Source of the DNA: Actinomycetota bacterium
GTDB taxonomy: Bacteria > Actinomycetota > Acidimicrobiia > Spongiisociales > UBA11373
Length of the DNA: 8,864 bases
NCBI GenBank assembly: GCA_003486285.1
Contig: DNGH01000139.1
Span: 1-8,864, forward strand
Reading direction: 5' to 3'
In this document: positions 1-6,076 of the stretch, in pieces
Layout of the letters: each line of letters begins with the position of its first letter
Numbering within the stretch: the stretch's first letter is position 1
Program-made: the position numbers and the translations under genes
Notes under the pieces: model-generated
The model's input: the letters and a program-made list of their open reading frames with translations, nothing else
Database searches by the model: none
What the model was told of the DNA's origin: nothing

Positions 1-49
1 CAACCCGCGGGCGCGCAGCGCCCGCCTCCGTATCGCGGAGAAGTGCTGA
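1..49 (+). CDS. rsmH: 16S rRNA (cytosine-1402-N4)-methyltransferase RsmH, C-terminal end (partial)
   Basis: Only the last 15 codons are visible, read in the frame that begins at base 2 and ending with TGA at 47-49. They give NPRARSARLRIAEKC, which resembles the conserved C-terminal tail of RsmH (MraW), where a SNPRARSAxLR-type motif is typical. RsmH methylates C1402 of 16S rRNA in the ribosomal P site and is normally encoded directly upstream of ftsL in dcw clusters, so both position and residues agree. The last base of its stop codon is the first base of the ftsL ATG, which suggests coupled translation. The rest of the gene, including the SAM-binding domain, lies to the left of the window. 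Confidence 0.8.
   Translation, partial: NPRARSARLRIAEKC
37..40 (+). promoter_or_regulatory. Ribosome binding site of the ftsL-like gene
   Basis: GGAG lies inside the end of rsmH with 8 nt between it and the ATG at 49. This spacing decides the start: an in-frame GTG at 43 would be only 2 nt from the motif, too close to work. Confidence 0.55.
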
Positions 50-459
50 TGGTCGCCCGCACCCACCCCGGAACGATCGTCCTGCCCCGGCGCCAGTTCC
101 ATGTCGTCATCGACCCCCAGGCCCGGCGGCGCCGGGTCGGGGGATGGCTCGCCCTTGGGTTCACCCTGGCGGCGCTCTTCTTCGTGATGATCTCGACCCG
201 GGTCGCGCTGGACCGCAATGCCTTCATCCTTCAGGACATCCGCCGGCAGATCGAGGTCGAGGAGACCCGGTACTGGGAGTTGCGGCTTCGCCTCGCCGAA
301 CTGCAGTCGCCGGAGCGGATCGCCGGGGTCGCCGCGGAGATGGGCATGGTCTATCCCAGCGAAATGGCGACCATCGAGGTTCCTGGTCTCGGCAGTCCGA
401 GTTCGGGTGTCGAGGCAGGCTGGGCGGACCTCAAGACGCTCTTGAGCGCCCAGCCCTGA
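49..459 (+). CDS. ftsL: FtsL-like septum-formation protein (small bitopic membrane protein)
   Basis: This 136-residue protein has the FtsL/FtsB (septum formation initiator) layout. A basic cytoplasmic N-terminus (residues 1-30, with RRRR at 26-29) is followed by one transmembrane helix at about 31-50. A charged amphipathic stretch at about 55-85 probably forms a coiled coil, and the segment LQSPERIAGVAAEMGM (about 85-100) is typical of FtsL-like proteins. The last 30 residues are Pro/Gly/Ser-rich and look disordered. In the family, FtsL joins FtsB (DivIC) and FtsQ (DivIB) in the divisome and activates FtsW-FtsI. Overall sequence conservation in this family is low, so the name rests on topology plus position between rsmH and ftsI. 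ATG 49 is preferred over GTG 43 because of the GGAG spacing. The gene is separated from ftsI by 101 nt, the only sizeable gap in the window. FtsB is the main alternative, but FtsB is usually encoded elsewhere. Confidence 0.82.
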   Translation: MVARTHPGTIVLPRRQFHVVIDPQARRRRVGGWLALGFTLAALFFVMISTRVALDRNAFILQDIRRQIEVEETRYWELRLRLAELQSPERIAGVAAEMGMVYPSEMATIEVPGLGSPSSGVEAGWADLKTLLSAQP

Positions 460-466
460 TCGGACT

Positions 467-488
467 CCCCGGGGGTGGCACCCCGGGG
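467..488 (+). other. Perfect 8-bp inverted repeat (hairpin) in the ftsL-ftsI spacer
   Basis: Two copies of the self-complementary octamer CCCCGGGG (467-474 and 481-488) flank a 6-nt loop, GTGGCA. They can form an all-G:C 8-bp stem, extendable by a T466-G489 wobble. It starts 8 nt after the ftsL stop. No T-run follows, so it does not look like a standard intrinsic terminator. It could be an mRNA 3'-end stabiliser, a pause or attenuation element, or a protein-binding palindrome in DNA. The function is unknown. Confidence 0.6.
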
Positions 489-500
489 GCATGGAGGAGA

Positions 501-526
501 CGGGGTCCTGCTACGGCAGGGTCCCG
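501..526 (+). other. 11-bp RNA hairpin with C(UACG)G tetraloop upstream of ftsI
   Basis: The arms CGGGGTCCTGC (501-511) and GCAGGGTCCCG (516-526) pair along 11 consecutive positions. Nine are Watson-Crick pairs and two are adjacent G-U wobbles (505-522 and 506-521). The loop is TACG closed by C511-G516, which makes a C(UACG)G tetraloop of the exceptionally stable UNCG class. On the opposite strand the two wobbles would become A-C mismatches, so the full stem exists only in the sense transcript. No U-tract follows. It lies 22 nt before the AGGAGG of ftsI, too far to hide it directly. A role in mRNA processing, stability or transcription pausing is plausible but inferred. Confidence 0.65.
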
Positions 527-548
527 GCGGGGGCATCGCAAGGTGCCG

Positions 549-554
549 AGGAGG
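549..554 (+). promoter_or_regulatory. Ribosome binding site of ftsI
   Basis: AGGAGG, within the longer purine run GAGGAGGAGA (548-557), sits 6 nt before the ATG at 561. This fixes the ftsI start even though the reading frame stays open for 139 codons upstream. An in-frame GTG at 543 has no comparable upstream motif. Confidence 0.8.
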
Positions 555-560
555 AGAACG

Positions 561-2255
561 ATGGGGTCGCGGCCGTTCCGGCCAAACGCGCGTCTGATCG
601 CGGTGGGCGTCGCCCTCGTGCTCGCCTGGACGATGGTGGGCTATCGGCTCACCGTGGTCCAGGGAGCCCGGGCCGAGGCCTTTGCCGCGCGCGGGCTCGA
701 TCAGCGACTCCAGCGGCTCACCCTCGCCGCCGATCGGGGCACGATCTTCGACCGTGATGGCCGCGAGCTGGCGGTCACGGTCGACTCGATCACGGTCTAC
801 GCCAATCCGCGCGAGATCACCGATCCCCTGGAAGCGGCGCGCACCCTGGCACCGCTGGTGGGGCGTGAGGTGCGCGGCGTCGCCGACGACCTGGCCAGCG
901 ACACCGAGTTCGTGTACCTGGCTCGCCAGCTGGATCTCGCCGCGGCCGGCCCGATCCGGGAGGCCGATCTGCCCGGGGTGTACCTGCTCGTCGAGCCGAA
1001 ACGGATCTACCCGGCCGGAGACCTCACCGCCCACGTCGTCGGCTTCGTGCGCGACGGCGACAACGTGGGGCTCGAGGGGCTCGAGCTGTTCTACGACGCC
1101 GCCCTGGCCGGCCGCCCGGGTTCCCTGATCGTGGAGCGCGATCCCCAGGGCCGGGCGATCCCGCAGGGGGAGTATCACGTGGAGCCTGCCGAACCGGGCT
1201 CGGACCTGGTGCTGACCATCAAGACCGAGATCCAGTTCGCCGCCGCTCAGGCACTCGCCGCAGCCATCGAGCGGACGGGTGCCGCCTCCGGCTCCGTCGT
1301 GGTGCTGGACCCCGCCACCGGGGCCATCCTCGCCATGGTCAACCTGCCGAGCTTCGATCCCTCCTCGCGCCTGGGGGTCTCCGCCGAGGCGCTGCGCAAT
1401 CGGGCGGTGACCGACGTCTTCGAGCCCGGTTCGACCCAGAAGCTGGTCACGATCTCCGCCGCCCTCGAGAGCGGCCTGGTCACTCCCGGCACGCCGTTCG
1501 AGATCCCCGAGAAGATCGAGATCCTGGACACGGTGTTCGAGGACTTCACGGAGCACGCCGGCACCCTCACGGTCACCGAGATCGTCACCCACTCTTCCAA
1601 CCTCGGCACGATCCTGATCGGAGAGGAACTCGGGTCGCGCCGCCTCCACAGCTTCATGGTGGCGTTCGGTGAGGGCACCGCCACCGGAGTCGACTTTCCC
1701 GGGGAGGCGCCGGGAATGCTGCGCGACCCGGACGAATGGTGCATCACCACCTGCGTCGCCGGCACTTCGATCGGTTACCGGGTGTCGGTGACCGCTCTGC
1801 AGATGGCGATGGTCTACGCCGCGGTGGCCAACGACGGGGTCTGGGTGCAGCCCCACTTCGTCGCCGAGACCGTTGCCGCCGACGGAACCCGGGTGTCGTT
1901 CGAGGCCGTGGAGCGGCAGGTGCTCTCCCCGGCCACGGCCGCGCAGATGCGCGCCATGCTCGAGGCCGTGGTCCAGCTCGGCACCGGCACCGCCGCCGCG
2001 GTTCCCGGCTATCGCGTCGGCGGGAAGACCGGGACCACCGAGAAGTACCTCGAGAGCGAGCAGGCCTACAGCACGGACGCCGTGGTGGCGTCGTTCATCG
2101 GCATGGCACCTATCGACCACCCCAGGGTGGTGGTCGCCGTCGTCCTCGACTCCCCGCGGCAGGATGCCACCGGCGGGCGGGGTGCCGCCCCGGTGTTTGC
2201 CGCCGTGACCCTGGCGGCGCTGAACCAGTTGGGGGTGACCCCCGATGCCGGCTGA
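561..2255 (+). CDS. ftsI: Septal class B penicillin-binding protein FtsI (PBP3-like transpeptidase)
   Basis: This 564-residue protein is predicted to form D-Ala-meso-DAP crosslinks between glycan strands at the septum, working with FtsW. A short basic N-terminus is followed by one transmembrane anchor (about 12-28). The dimerisation or pedestal domain begins with the typical RGTIFDRDGRELA at 59-71. The C-terminal transpeptidase domain has all three penicillin-binding motifs: SxxK as STQK with nucleophile Ser291 and Lys294, SxN as Ser345-Ser346-Asn347, and KTGT at 489-492. There is no PASTA domain; the protein ends about 70 residues after KTGT, the normal size for FtsI. The third residue of SxxK is Gln, less usual than Phe or Met. 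The only two cysteines, Cys394 and Cys398, form a CxxxC pair between SxN and KTG. The start is fixed by AGGAGG at 549-554. The 3' end overlaps murE by 11 nt. Confidence 0.95.
   Translation: MGSRPFRPNARLIAVGVALVLAWTMVGYRLTVVQGARAEAFAARGLDQRLQRLTLAADRGTIFDRDGRELAVTVDSITVYANPREITDPLEAARTLAPLVGREVRGVADDLASDTEFVYLARQLDLAAAGPIREADLPGVYLLVEPKRIYPAGDLTAHVVGFVRDGDNVGLEGLELFYDAALAGRPGSLIVERDPQGRAIPQGEYHVEPAEPGSDLVLTIKTEIQFAAAQALAAAIERTGAASGSVVVLDPATGAILAMVNLPSFDPSSRLGVSAEALRNRAVTDVFEPGSTQKLVTISAALESGLVTPGTPFEIPEKIEILDTVFEDFTEHAGTLTVTEIVTHSSNLGTILIGEELGSRRLHSFMVAFGEGTATGVDFPGEAPGMLRDPDEWCITTCVAGTSIGYRVSVTALQMAMVYAAVANDGVWVQPHFVAETVAADGTRVSFEAVERQVLSPATAAQMRAMLEAVVQLGTGTAAAVPGYRVGGKTGTTEKYLESEQAYSTDAVVASFIGMAPIDHPRVVVAVVLDSPRQDATGGRGAAPVFAAVTLAALNQLGVTPDAG
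2231..2243 (+). promoter_or_regulatory. Possible murE Shine-Dalgarno within a small hairpin
   Basis: GGGGG (2231-2235) and CCCCC (2239-2243) can form a 5-bp stem around a TGA triloop, ending one base before the murE ATG. The GGGGGTGA segment is also the only Shine-Dalgarno-like sequence at a suitable distance. Ribosomes finishing ftsI at 2253-2255 would open the stem, so murE translation may depend on ftsI translation. This is inferred from sequence alone. Confidence 0.35.
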
Positions 2256-3696
2256 GCCCGTGACCCTCGCTGCTCTGGCTCACGCCTGCGGGGGCCGCGT
2301 CGTCGGCGACGCCTCGGTCCGGGTACGCGATGTGACCCACGACTCCCGGTCGGCCGGGCCGGGTGTGCTCTTCGTCGCGGTGCGCGGACAGCGTTCCGAT
2401 GGCCACGACTTCGTGCCGGCCGCGGTCGCCGCCGGGAGTCCCGCGGTATGCGTGGAGCGTCCCGAGGTGGCGGCGGTGCCGGCGGTCGTCGCCGACGACA
2501 CCAGAGCCGCCCTGGCCCCGCTCGCCGCCGCCACCCACGGCAGTCCCTCCGAGCACCTGCGCCTCGTGGGAGTCACCGGCACCAACGGCAAGACCACCGT
2601 CACCCACATCATCGAGAGCATCTGCCGCGCTGCCGGCGTTCCCGAGGCCGTGGCGGGCACGGTCGGCGCCCGGATCCGCGGGCACGGCCTGGCGATGGTG
2701 CGGACCACTCCCGAGGCCACCGACTTTCAGCGCATGCTGCGCCAGATGGTCGACGCCGGGGTGGACGTGGCCGCCGTCGAGGTCTCCTCGCACGCTCTCG
2801 CCCTGGGGCGGGTCGCCGCCACCCGCTTTCGCGTCGGGGCGTTCACCAACCTGTCTCAGGATCACCTCGACTTCCATGGGGACATGGCGGCGTACGAAGC
2901 TGCCAAGGCCGGGCTCTTCACCCAGTGCGATCGTGCGGTGATCTGGGTCGACGATCCCGCCGGGCGGCGGATCGCCGGGTCGCTGCGGCTCCCCACCACC
3001 ACGGTCGGCACCGGGCCCGATGCGGCGCTGGCGGTGCGCGGCGTCGCCCTAGGGTTCGAAGGGTCGGAGTTCGTCCTCGACGACGGGAGCGCCTCCCTGG
3101 CGCTGCGAGTGCCTTTGGCCGGGTCGTTCAACGTGGCCAACGCCGCGGTGGCTGCGGGGTGCGCCCGCGCCCTCGGGATCCCCGACGAAGCCATCGTCGC
3201 CGGCATCGCTGCCGTGGCGGGAGTCCCCGGGCGCTTCGAGCTGGTGCCGAACGCGCTCGGTCTCACCGTCGCTGTGGACTACGCCCACACCCCGGACGGC
3301 ATCAAATCGGTGATCGCCGCCGCGGCTGCGATCCAGTCGGGGAGGGGCAGGGTGATCGCCGTGGTCGGGGCGGGGGGCGACCGCGACCGCGCCAAGCGGC
3401 CCCTCATGGGGGCCGCCGCCTGCGGCGCGGACGTCGCGGTGCTCACCACCGACAACCCGCGGCGCGAACGCCCCGAGGACGTGCTGGCCGAGGTCGTGGC
3501 GGGAGCCCGTGGTCCCGGCGAGGTGATCGTCGAGATCGACCGTCGCAGCGCCATTCGCCGCGCCCTGCAGATGGCCCGTCCCGGCGATGCGGTTCTGGTG
3601 CTGGGGAAGGGACACGAACCGACCCAGGACTTCGGTGACCGGGTGATCCCCTTCGACGACCGCCAGGTGGTGGCGGAGGAGGCGGCCCGGCCATGA
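2245..3696 (+). CDS. murE: UDP-N-acetylmuramoyl-L-alanyl-D-glutamate--2,6-diaminopimelate ligase MurE
   Basis: This 483-residue cytoplasmic ligase adds the third amino acid to UDP-MurNAc-L-Ala-D-Glu using ATP. The N-terminal domain (about 1-100) binds the UDP-MurNAc part. The central ATPase domain has the P-loop GTNGKTT (112-118, Lys116), the substrate-binding TTPEA (154-158) and EVSSHAL (179-185). Lys221 in YEAAK matches the carbamoylated lysine of Mur ligases. In the C-terminal domain, DYAHTPDGIKS, GGDRDRAKRP and DNPR (403-406) are present, and GKGHE (454-458) follows. DNPR is the signature of meso-DAP-adding enzymes, while lysine-adding ones differ here. Length is normal for the family. 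The ATG lies inside ftsI (11-nt overlap). An in-frame GTG at 2260 is an alternative start that would remove only five residues. The gene ends in an ATGA overlap with murF. Confidence 0.95.
   Translation: MPAEPVTLAALAHACGGRVVGDASVRVRDVTHDSRSAGPGVLFVAVRGQRSDGHDFVPAAVAAGSPAVCVERPEVAAVPAVVADDTRAALAPLAAATHGSPSEHLRLVGVTGTNGKTTVTHIIESICRAAGVPEAVAGTVGARIRGHGLAMVRTTPEATDFQRMLRQMVDAGVDVAAVEVSSHALALGRVAATRFRVGAFTNLSQDHLDFHGDMAAYEAAKAGLFTQCDRAVIWVDDPAGRRIAGSLRLPTTTVGTGPDAALAVRGVALGFEGSEFVLDDGSASLALRVPLAGSFNVANAAVAAGCARALGIPDEAIVAGIAAVAGVPGRFELVPNALGLTVAVDYAHTPDGIKSVIAAAAAIQSGRGRVIAVVGAGGDRDRAKRPLMGAAACGADVAVLTTDNPRRERPEDVLAEVVAGARGPGEVIVEIDRRSAIRRALQMARPGDAVLVLGKGHEPTQDFGDRVIPFDDRQVVAEEAARP
3675..3682 (+). 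promoter_or_regulatory. Ribosome binding site of murF
   Basis: GGAGGAGG near the end of murE lies 10 nt before the murF ATG at 3693. The same octamer precedes mraY. It supports the ATGA-overlap start and should give strong initiation beyond simple coupling. Confidence 0.7.
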
Positions 3697-5033
3697 GATG
3701 GGATCTCGATTCGATCGCGGAGACCGTGGACGGGATCGCCATCGGCGAAGCCACGATCACCACGGTGGTCACCGATTCCCGACAGGCCCGGCCCGGAGCA
3801 CTGTTCGTCGCCCTGCGTGGGCTGTGGAGCGATGGCCACGAGTTCGCCGCGGCGGCTCTCGAAGTTGGGGCCGCCGCCGCACTGGTGGAACCGGGCCGCC
3901 TACCCGACGGCGCCGTGGGGGTGGAGGTCGCCGATCCTGCCGCGGCGCTGATCGCCCTTGGAATCCGCCGCCGCTCCGAGATGAGCCTCCCGGTGGTGGC
4001 CATAACCGGGAGCACCGGCAAGACCACCACCAAGGACCTGACCGCCGCCGTGCTCGGGTCGCAGGCCTACGCCTCGCCGAGTTCGTTCAACAACGAGATC
4101 GGGGTGCCGCTCACCGTGCTCGGGTGCCCCAACGATGCCTCTGCCCTCGTGCTCGAGGTGGGAAGCCGGGGCGAGGGTCACATCACCGCCCTGGCCGCGG
4201 TGATCCGCCCCGACGTGGCCGTGATCACGAATGTCGGACCGGCGCACCTCGAGATGTTCAAAGACCTGGCCACGGTGCGGCGCGCCAAGTGGGAGCTAGT
4301 GGAGGCCCTGTCACCCACCGGGGTGGCGGTACTGCCTGCTGCGGACCCGGCGCTGGTGGAGATGCGCCAGGGTGCCCGTCTCACCTTCGGCGAAGCTCCG
4401 TCCGCCGATGTCGCCGTCACCGAGGTGGAACTGGATCGTCTCGGTCGTGCCGCGTTCACCCTGGTCCACTCCGGGCGGCGTTCCCGCGTCACCCTGGGAG
4501 TCGCCGGCCGCCACCAGACGGTCAACGCCGCCGCCGCGGTCGCCGCGGCCGTCGCCCTGGGCGTGGACTTCGCGACTGCATCGGAGCGCCTCGCCGAGGC
4601 GAGACTCTCACCCTGGCGCATGGAGGTGTTGGAGCGCCTCGTGCCCGGCGGCGAGGTGGTGGTCGTCAACGACGCCTACAACGCCAACCCCGCTTCCATG
4701 GAGTCCGCGTTCATCACCGTGGCTGCGATGCCGGGCCGGCACCTGGCGGTGCTCGGGATGATGCATGAGCTCGGCGCCGAGTCGCCCCGTCTCCACGAGG
4801 AGGTGGGCCGGCGCGCCGCGGTCCTGGGTTTCGAGGTGATCGTCGTCGGCGAGGATCCGGGCATCGCCCGGGGGGCGGGGAGCGCGGTGGTGGCGGTGGT
4901 CGCCGACCCTGGAGAGGCGGCGGCGGCGGTGTCGTCGCGGTTGCGTCCCGGCGATGTGATCCTGGTCAAGGCGTCGCGTGCCACGGGGCTCGAGCGGCTG
5001 GCGGAACGGATTGGAGGAGGTGCCGCGGCATGA
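3693..5033 (+). CDS. murF: UDP-N-acetylmuramoyl-tripeptide--D-alanyl-D-alanine ligase MurF
   Basis: This 446-residue cytoplasmic ligase adds D-Ala-D-Ala to UDP-MurNAc-tripeptide, completing the soluble pentapeptide precursor. An N-terminal substrate-binding domain (about 1-95, with the TDSRQARPGALFVAL block at about 27-41) resembles the matching MurE region. The P-loop is GSTGKTT (106-112, Lys110). SFNNEIGVPLT, with Asn133-Asn134, is a strong MurF signature, as is NDAYNANP (326-333) in the C-terminal domain. Lys199 in VRRAKWEL matches the carbamoylated lysine. GSTGKT in place of the GTNGKT of MurE and MurD helps separate the paralogues. The start overlaps the murE stop as ATGA, with GGAGGAGG 10 nt upstream; the stop overlaps the mraY start in the same way. 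I see nothing abnormal in length or motifs. Confidence 0.95.
   Translation: MRWDLDSIAETVDGIAIGEATITTVVTDSRQARPGALFVALRGLWSDGHEFAAAALEVGAAAALVEPGRLPDGAVGVEVADPAAALIALGIRRRSEMSLPVVAITGSTGKTTTKDLTAAVLGSQAYASPSSFNNEIGVPLTVLGCPNDASALVLEVGSRGEGHITALAAVIRPDVAVITNVGPAHLEMFKDLATVRRAKWELVEALSPTGVAVLPAADPALVEMRQGARLTFGEAPSADVAVTEVELDRLGRAAFTLVHSGRRSRVTLGVAGRHQTVNAAAAVAAAVALGVDFATASERLAEARLSPWRMEVLERLVPGGEVVVVNDAYNANPASMESAFITVAAMPGRHLAVLGMMHELGAESPRLHEEVGRRAAVLGFEVIVVGEDPGIARGAGSAVVAVVADPGEAAAAVSSRLRPGDVILVKASRATGLERLAERIGGGAAA
5013..5020 (+). promoter_or_regulatory. Ribosome binding site of mraY
   Basis: GGAGGAGG lies 9 nt before the mraY ATG at 5030, inside the last codons of murF. It is identical to the murF site. 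Confidence 0.7.
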
Positions 5034-6076
5034 TCGCGATGTTGCTCTCGGCGAGCGTGGCGTTCTCCGTCACGATCCTGCTGACTCCGGTGGCGATACG
5101 CTTCTTCCGGGCACAGGGCGTCGGCCAGTTCATCCAGGACGAGGTCGATCACTCCCACAAGCAGGGCACCCCCACGATGGGTGGCCTGGTGATGATCCTG
5201 GCGGTGATCCTCGGCTGGCTGGCGGGACATCTCGATGCCCGCACCCCGGAGGGTGACATCAGCCTCAACTTCAAGCCCTTCCTCACCCCGGGGCTTCTCG
5301 TGCTGCTGGCGTTCGTGGGCATGGGCCTGATCGGGTTCCTCGACGACCTCGCCAAGGTGACCAGGGCGCGCAACCTCGGACTGAAGAAGCGGTGGAAGTT
5401 CGCCGGCCAACTCGTAATCGCCGGGCTTTTCGCGTGGGGCGCGATCGGATACTCCGCCTCGACCGAACTCGCCTTCACTCGACCCCTCGGCGTCGACCTC
5501 GGATGGTTCTACGCGGTCTGGGTCCTGGTCATGCTCACCGCGGCCTCCAACGCGGTGAACATCACCGACGGGCTCGACGGTCTCGCCTCGGGCTCGGCAG
5601 CCCTGGTCTTTGGCGCCTTCGTGATCATCTCGTTCTGGCAGTTCCGCCATCCCGAGTTCTACGCAGTGGTGGGGACTCTCGAGATCGCCGTCCTCTCCGC
5701 GGCGCTGGTCGGCGCCACCCTCGGCTTCCTCTGGTGGAACGCCGCCCCCGCCAAGATCATCATGGGCGACACCGGATCCCAGGCGCTGGGGGGCGCCATG
5801 GCGGCTCTGGGACTGCTCACCAACACCCACCTCCTGCTCGTGGTGCTGGGCGGGTTGTACGTCTTGGAAACCGCCTCGGTGATCCTCCAGGTCATCTCGT
5901 TCCGCGGCTTTCATCGGCGCATCTTCCGCATGGCCCCGCTGCACCATCACTTCGAGTTGAAGGGCTGGCCCGAGACGACCGTGATCGTGCGGTTCTGGAT
6001 CCTCGCCGCCCTGTTCGTGGCTCTGGGACTCGGCCTTTTCTACGGGGACTTCATCACCTCGGGGGGCATCGGATGA
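5030..6076 (+). CDS. mraY: Phospho-N-acetylmuramoyl-pentapeptide-transferase MraY
   Basis: This 348-residue polytopic membrane enzyme transfers phospho-MurNAc-pentapeptide from UDP to undecaprenyl phosphate, making lipid I on the inner face of the membrane. Hydrophobic helices run from about residue 5 to the C-terminus, consistent with the ten of the family. The MraY signatures are all present: HKQGTPTMGG (43-52), the acidic FLDDLAK with Asp105-Asp106, NITDGLDG (177-184), MGDTGS (245-250, Asp247) and PLHHHFE with His305-His307. These contain the magnesium- and uridine-binding residues known for the family. The histidine triplet separates MraY from the related WecA/TagO enzymes. Its start and stop form ATGA overlaps with murF and murD. 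Confidence 0.97.
   Translation: MIAMLLSASVAFSVTILLTPVAIRFFRAQGVGQFIQDEVDHSHKQGTPTMGGLVMILAVILGWLAGHLDARTPEGDISLNFKPFLTPGLLVLLAFVGMGLIGFLDDLAKVTRARNLGLKKRWKFAGQLVIAGLFAWGAIGYSASTELAFTRPLGVDLGWFYAVWVLVMLTAASNAVNITDGLDGLASGSAALVFGAFVIISFWQFRHPEFYAVVGTLEIAVLSAALVGATLGFLWWNAAPAKIIMGDTGSQALGGAMAALGLLTNTHLLLVVLGGLYVLETASVILQVISFRGFHRRIFRMAPLHHHFELKGWPETTVIVRFWILAALFVALGLGLFYGDFITSGGIG

Noticed and set aside
467..526. The two spacer hairpins as intrinsic terminators
   Set aside because: Neither is followed by a T-run, and a full stop here would separate ftsI and all later genes from any promoter I can see. Partial attenuation or processing remains possible.
144..560. In-frame upstream extension of the ftsI reading frame
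   Set aside because: It overlaps ftsL, translates to Arg/Gly-rich sequence unlike FtsI, and AGGAGG at 549-554 places the start at 561 with a normal N-terminal membrane anchor.
491..757. Small open frame starting at the ATG in the ftsL-ftsI spacer
   Set aside because: There is no ribosome binding site before it, it overlaps ftsI in another frame, and its translation has no known or membrane-like features.
351..2120. A 589-codon open frame on the minus strand across ftsI, and similar long minus-strand frames elsewhere (for example 4676-5950, 6082-7470, 7289-8494)
   Set aside because: They are mirror images of genes with GC-rich third positions, have low-complexity R/G/H/A-rich translations with no recognisable motif, and lie fully inside well-supported genes.
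5392..6072. N-terminal extension of murD, or an MraY-MurD fusion
   Set aside because: The frame is open but is the shadow of mraY. MurD similarity begins at the ATG at 6073, which forms an ATGA overlap with the mraY stop.
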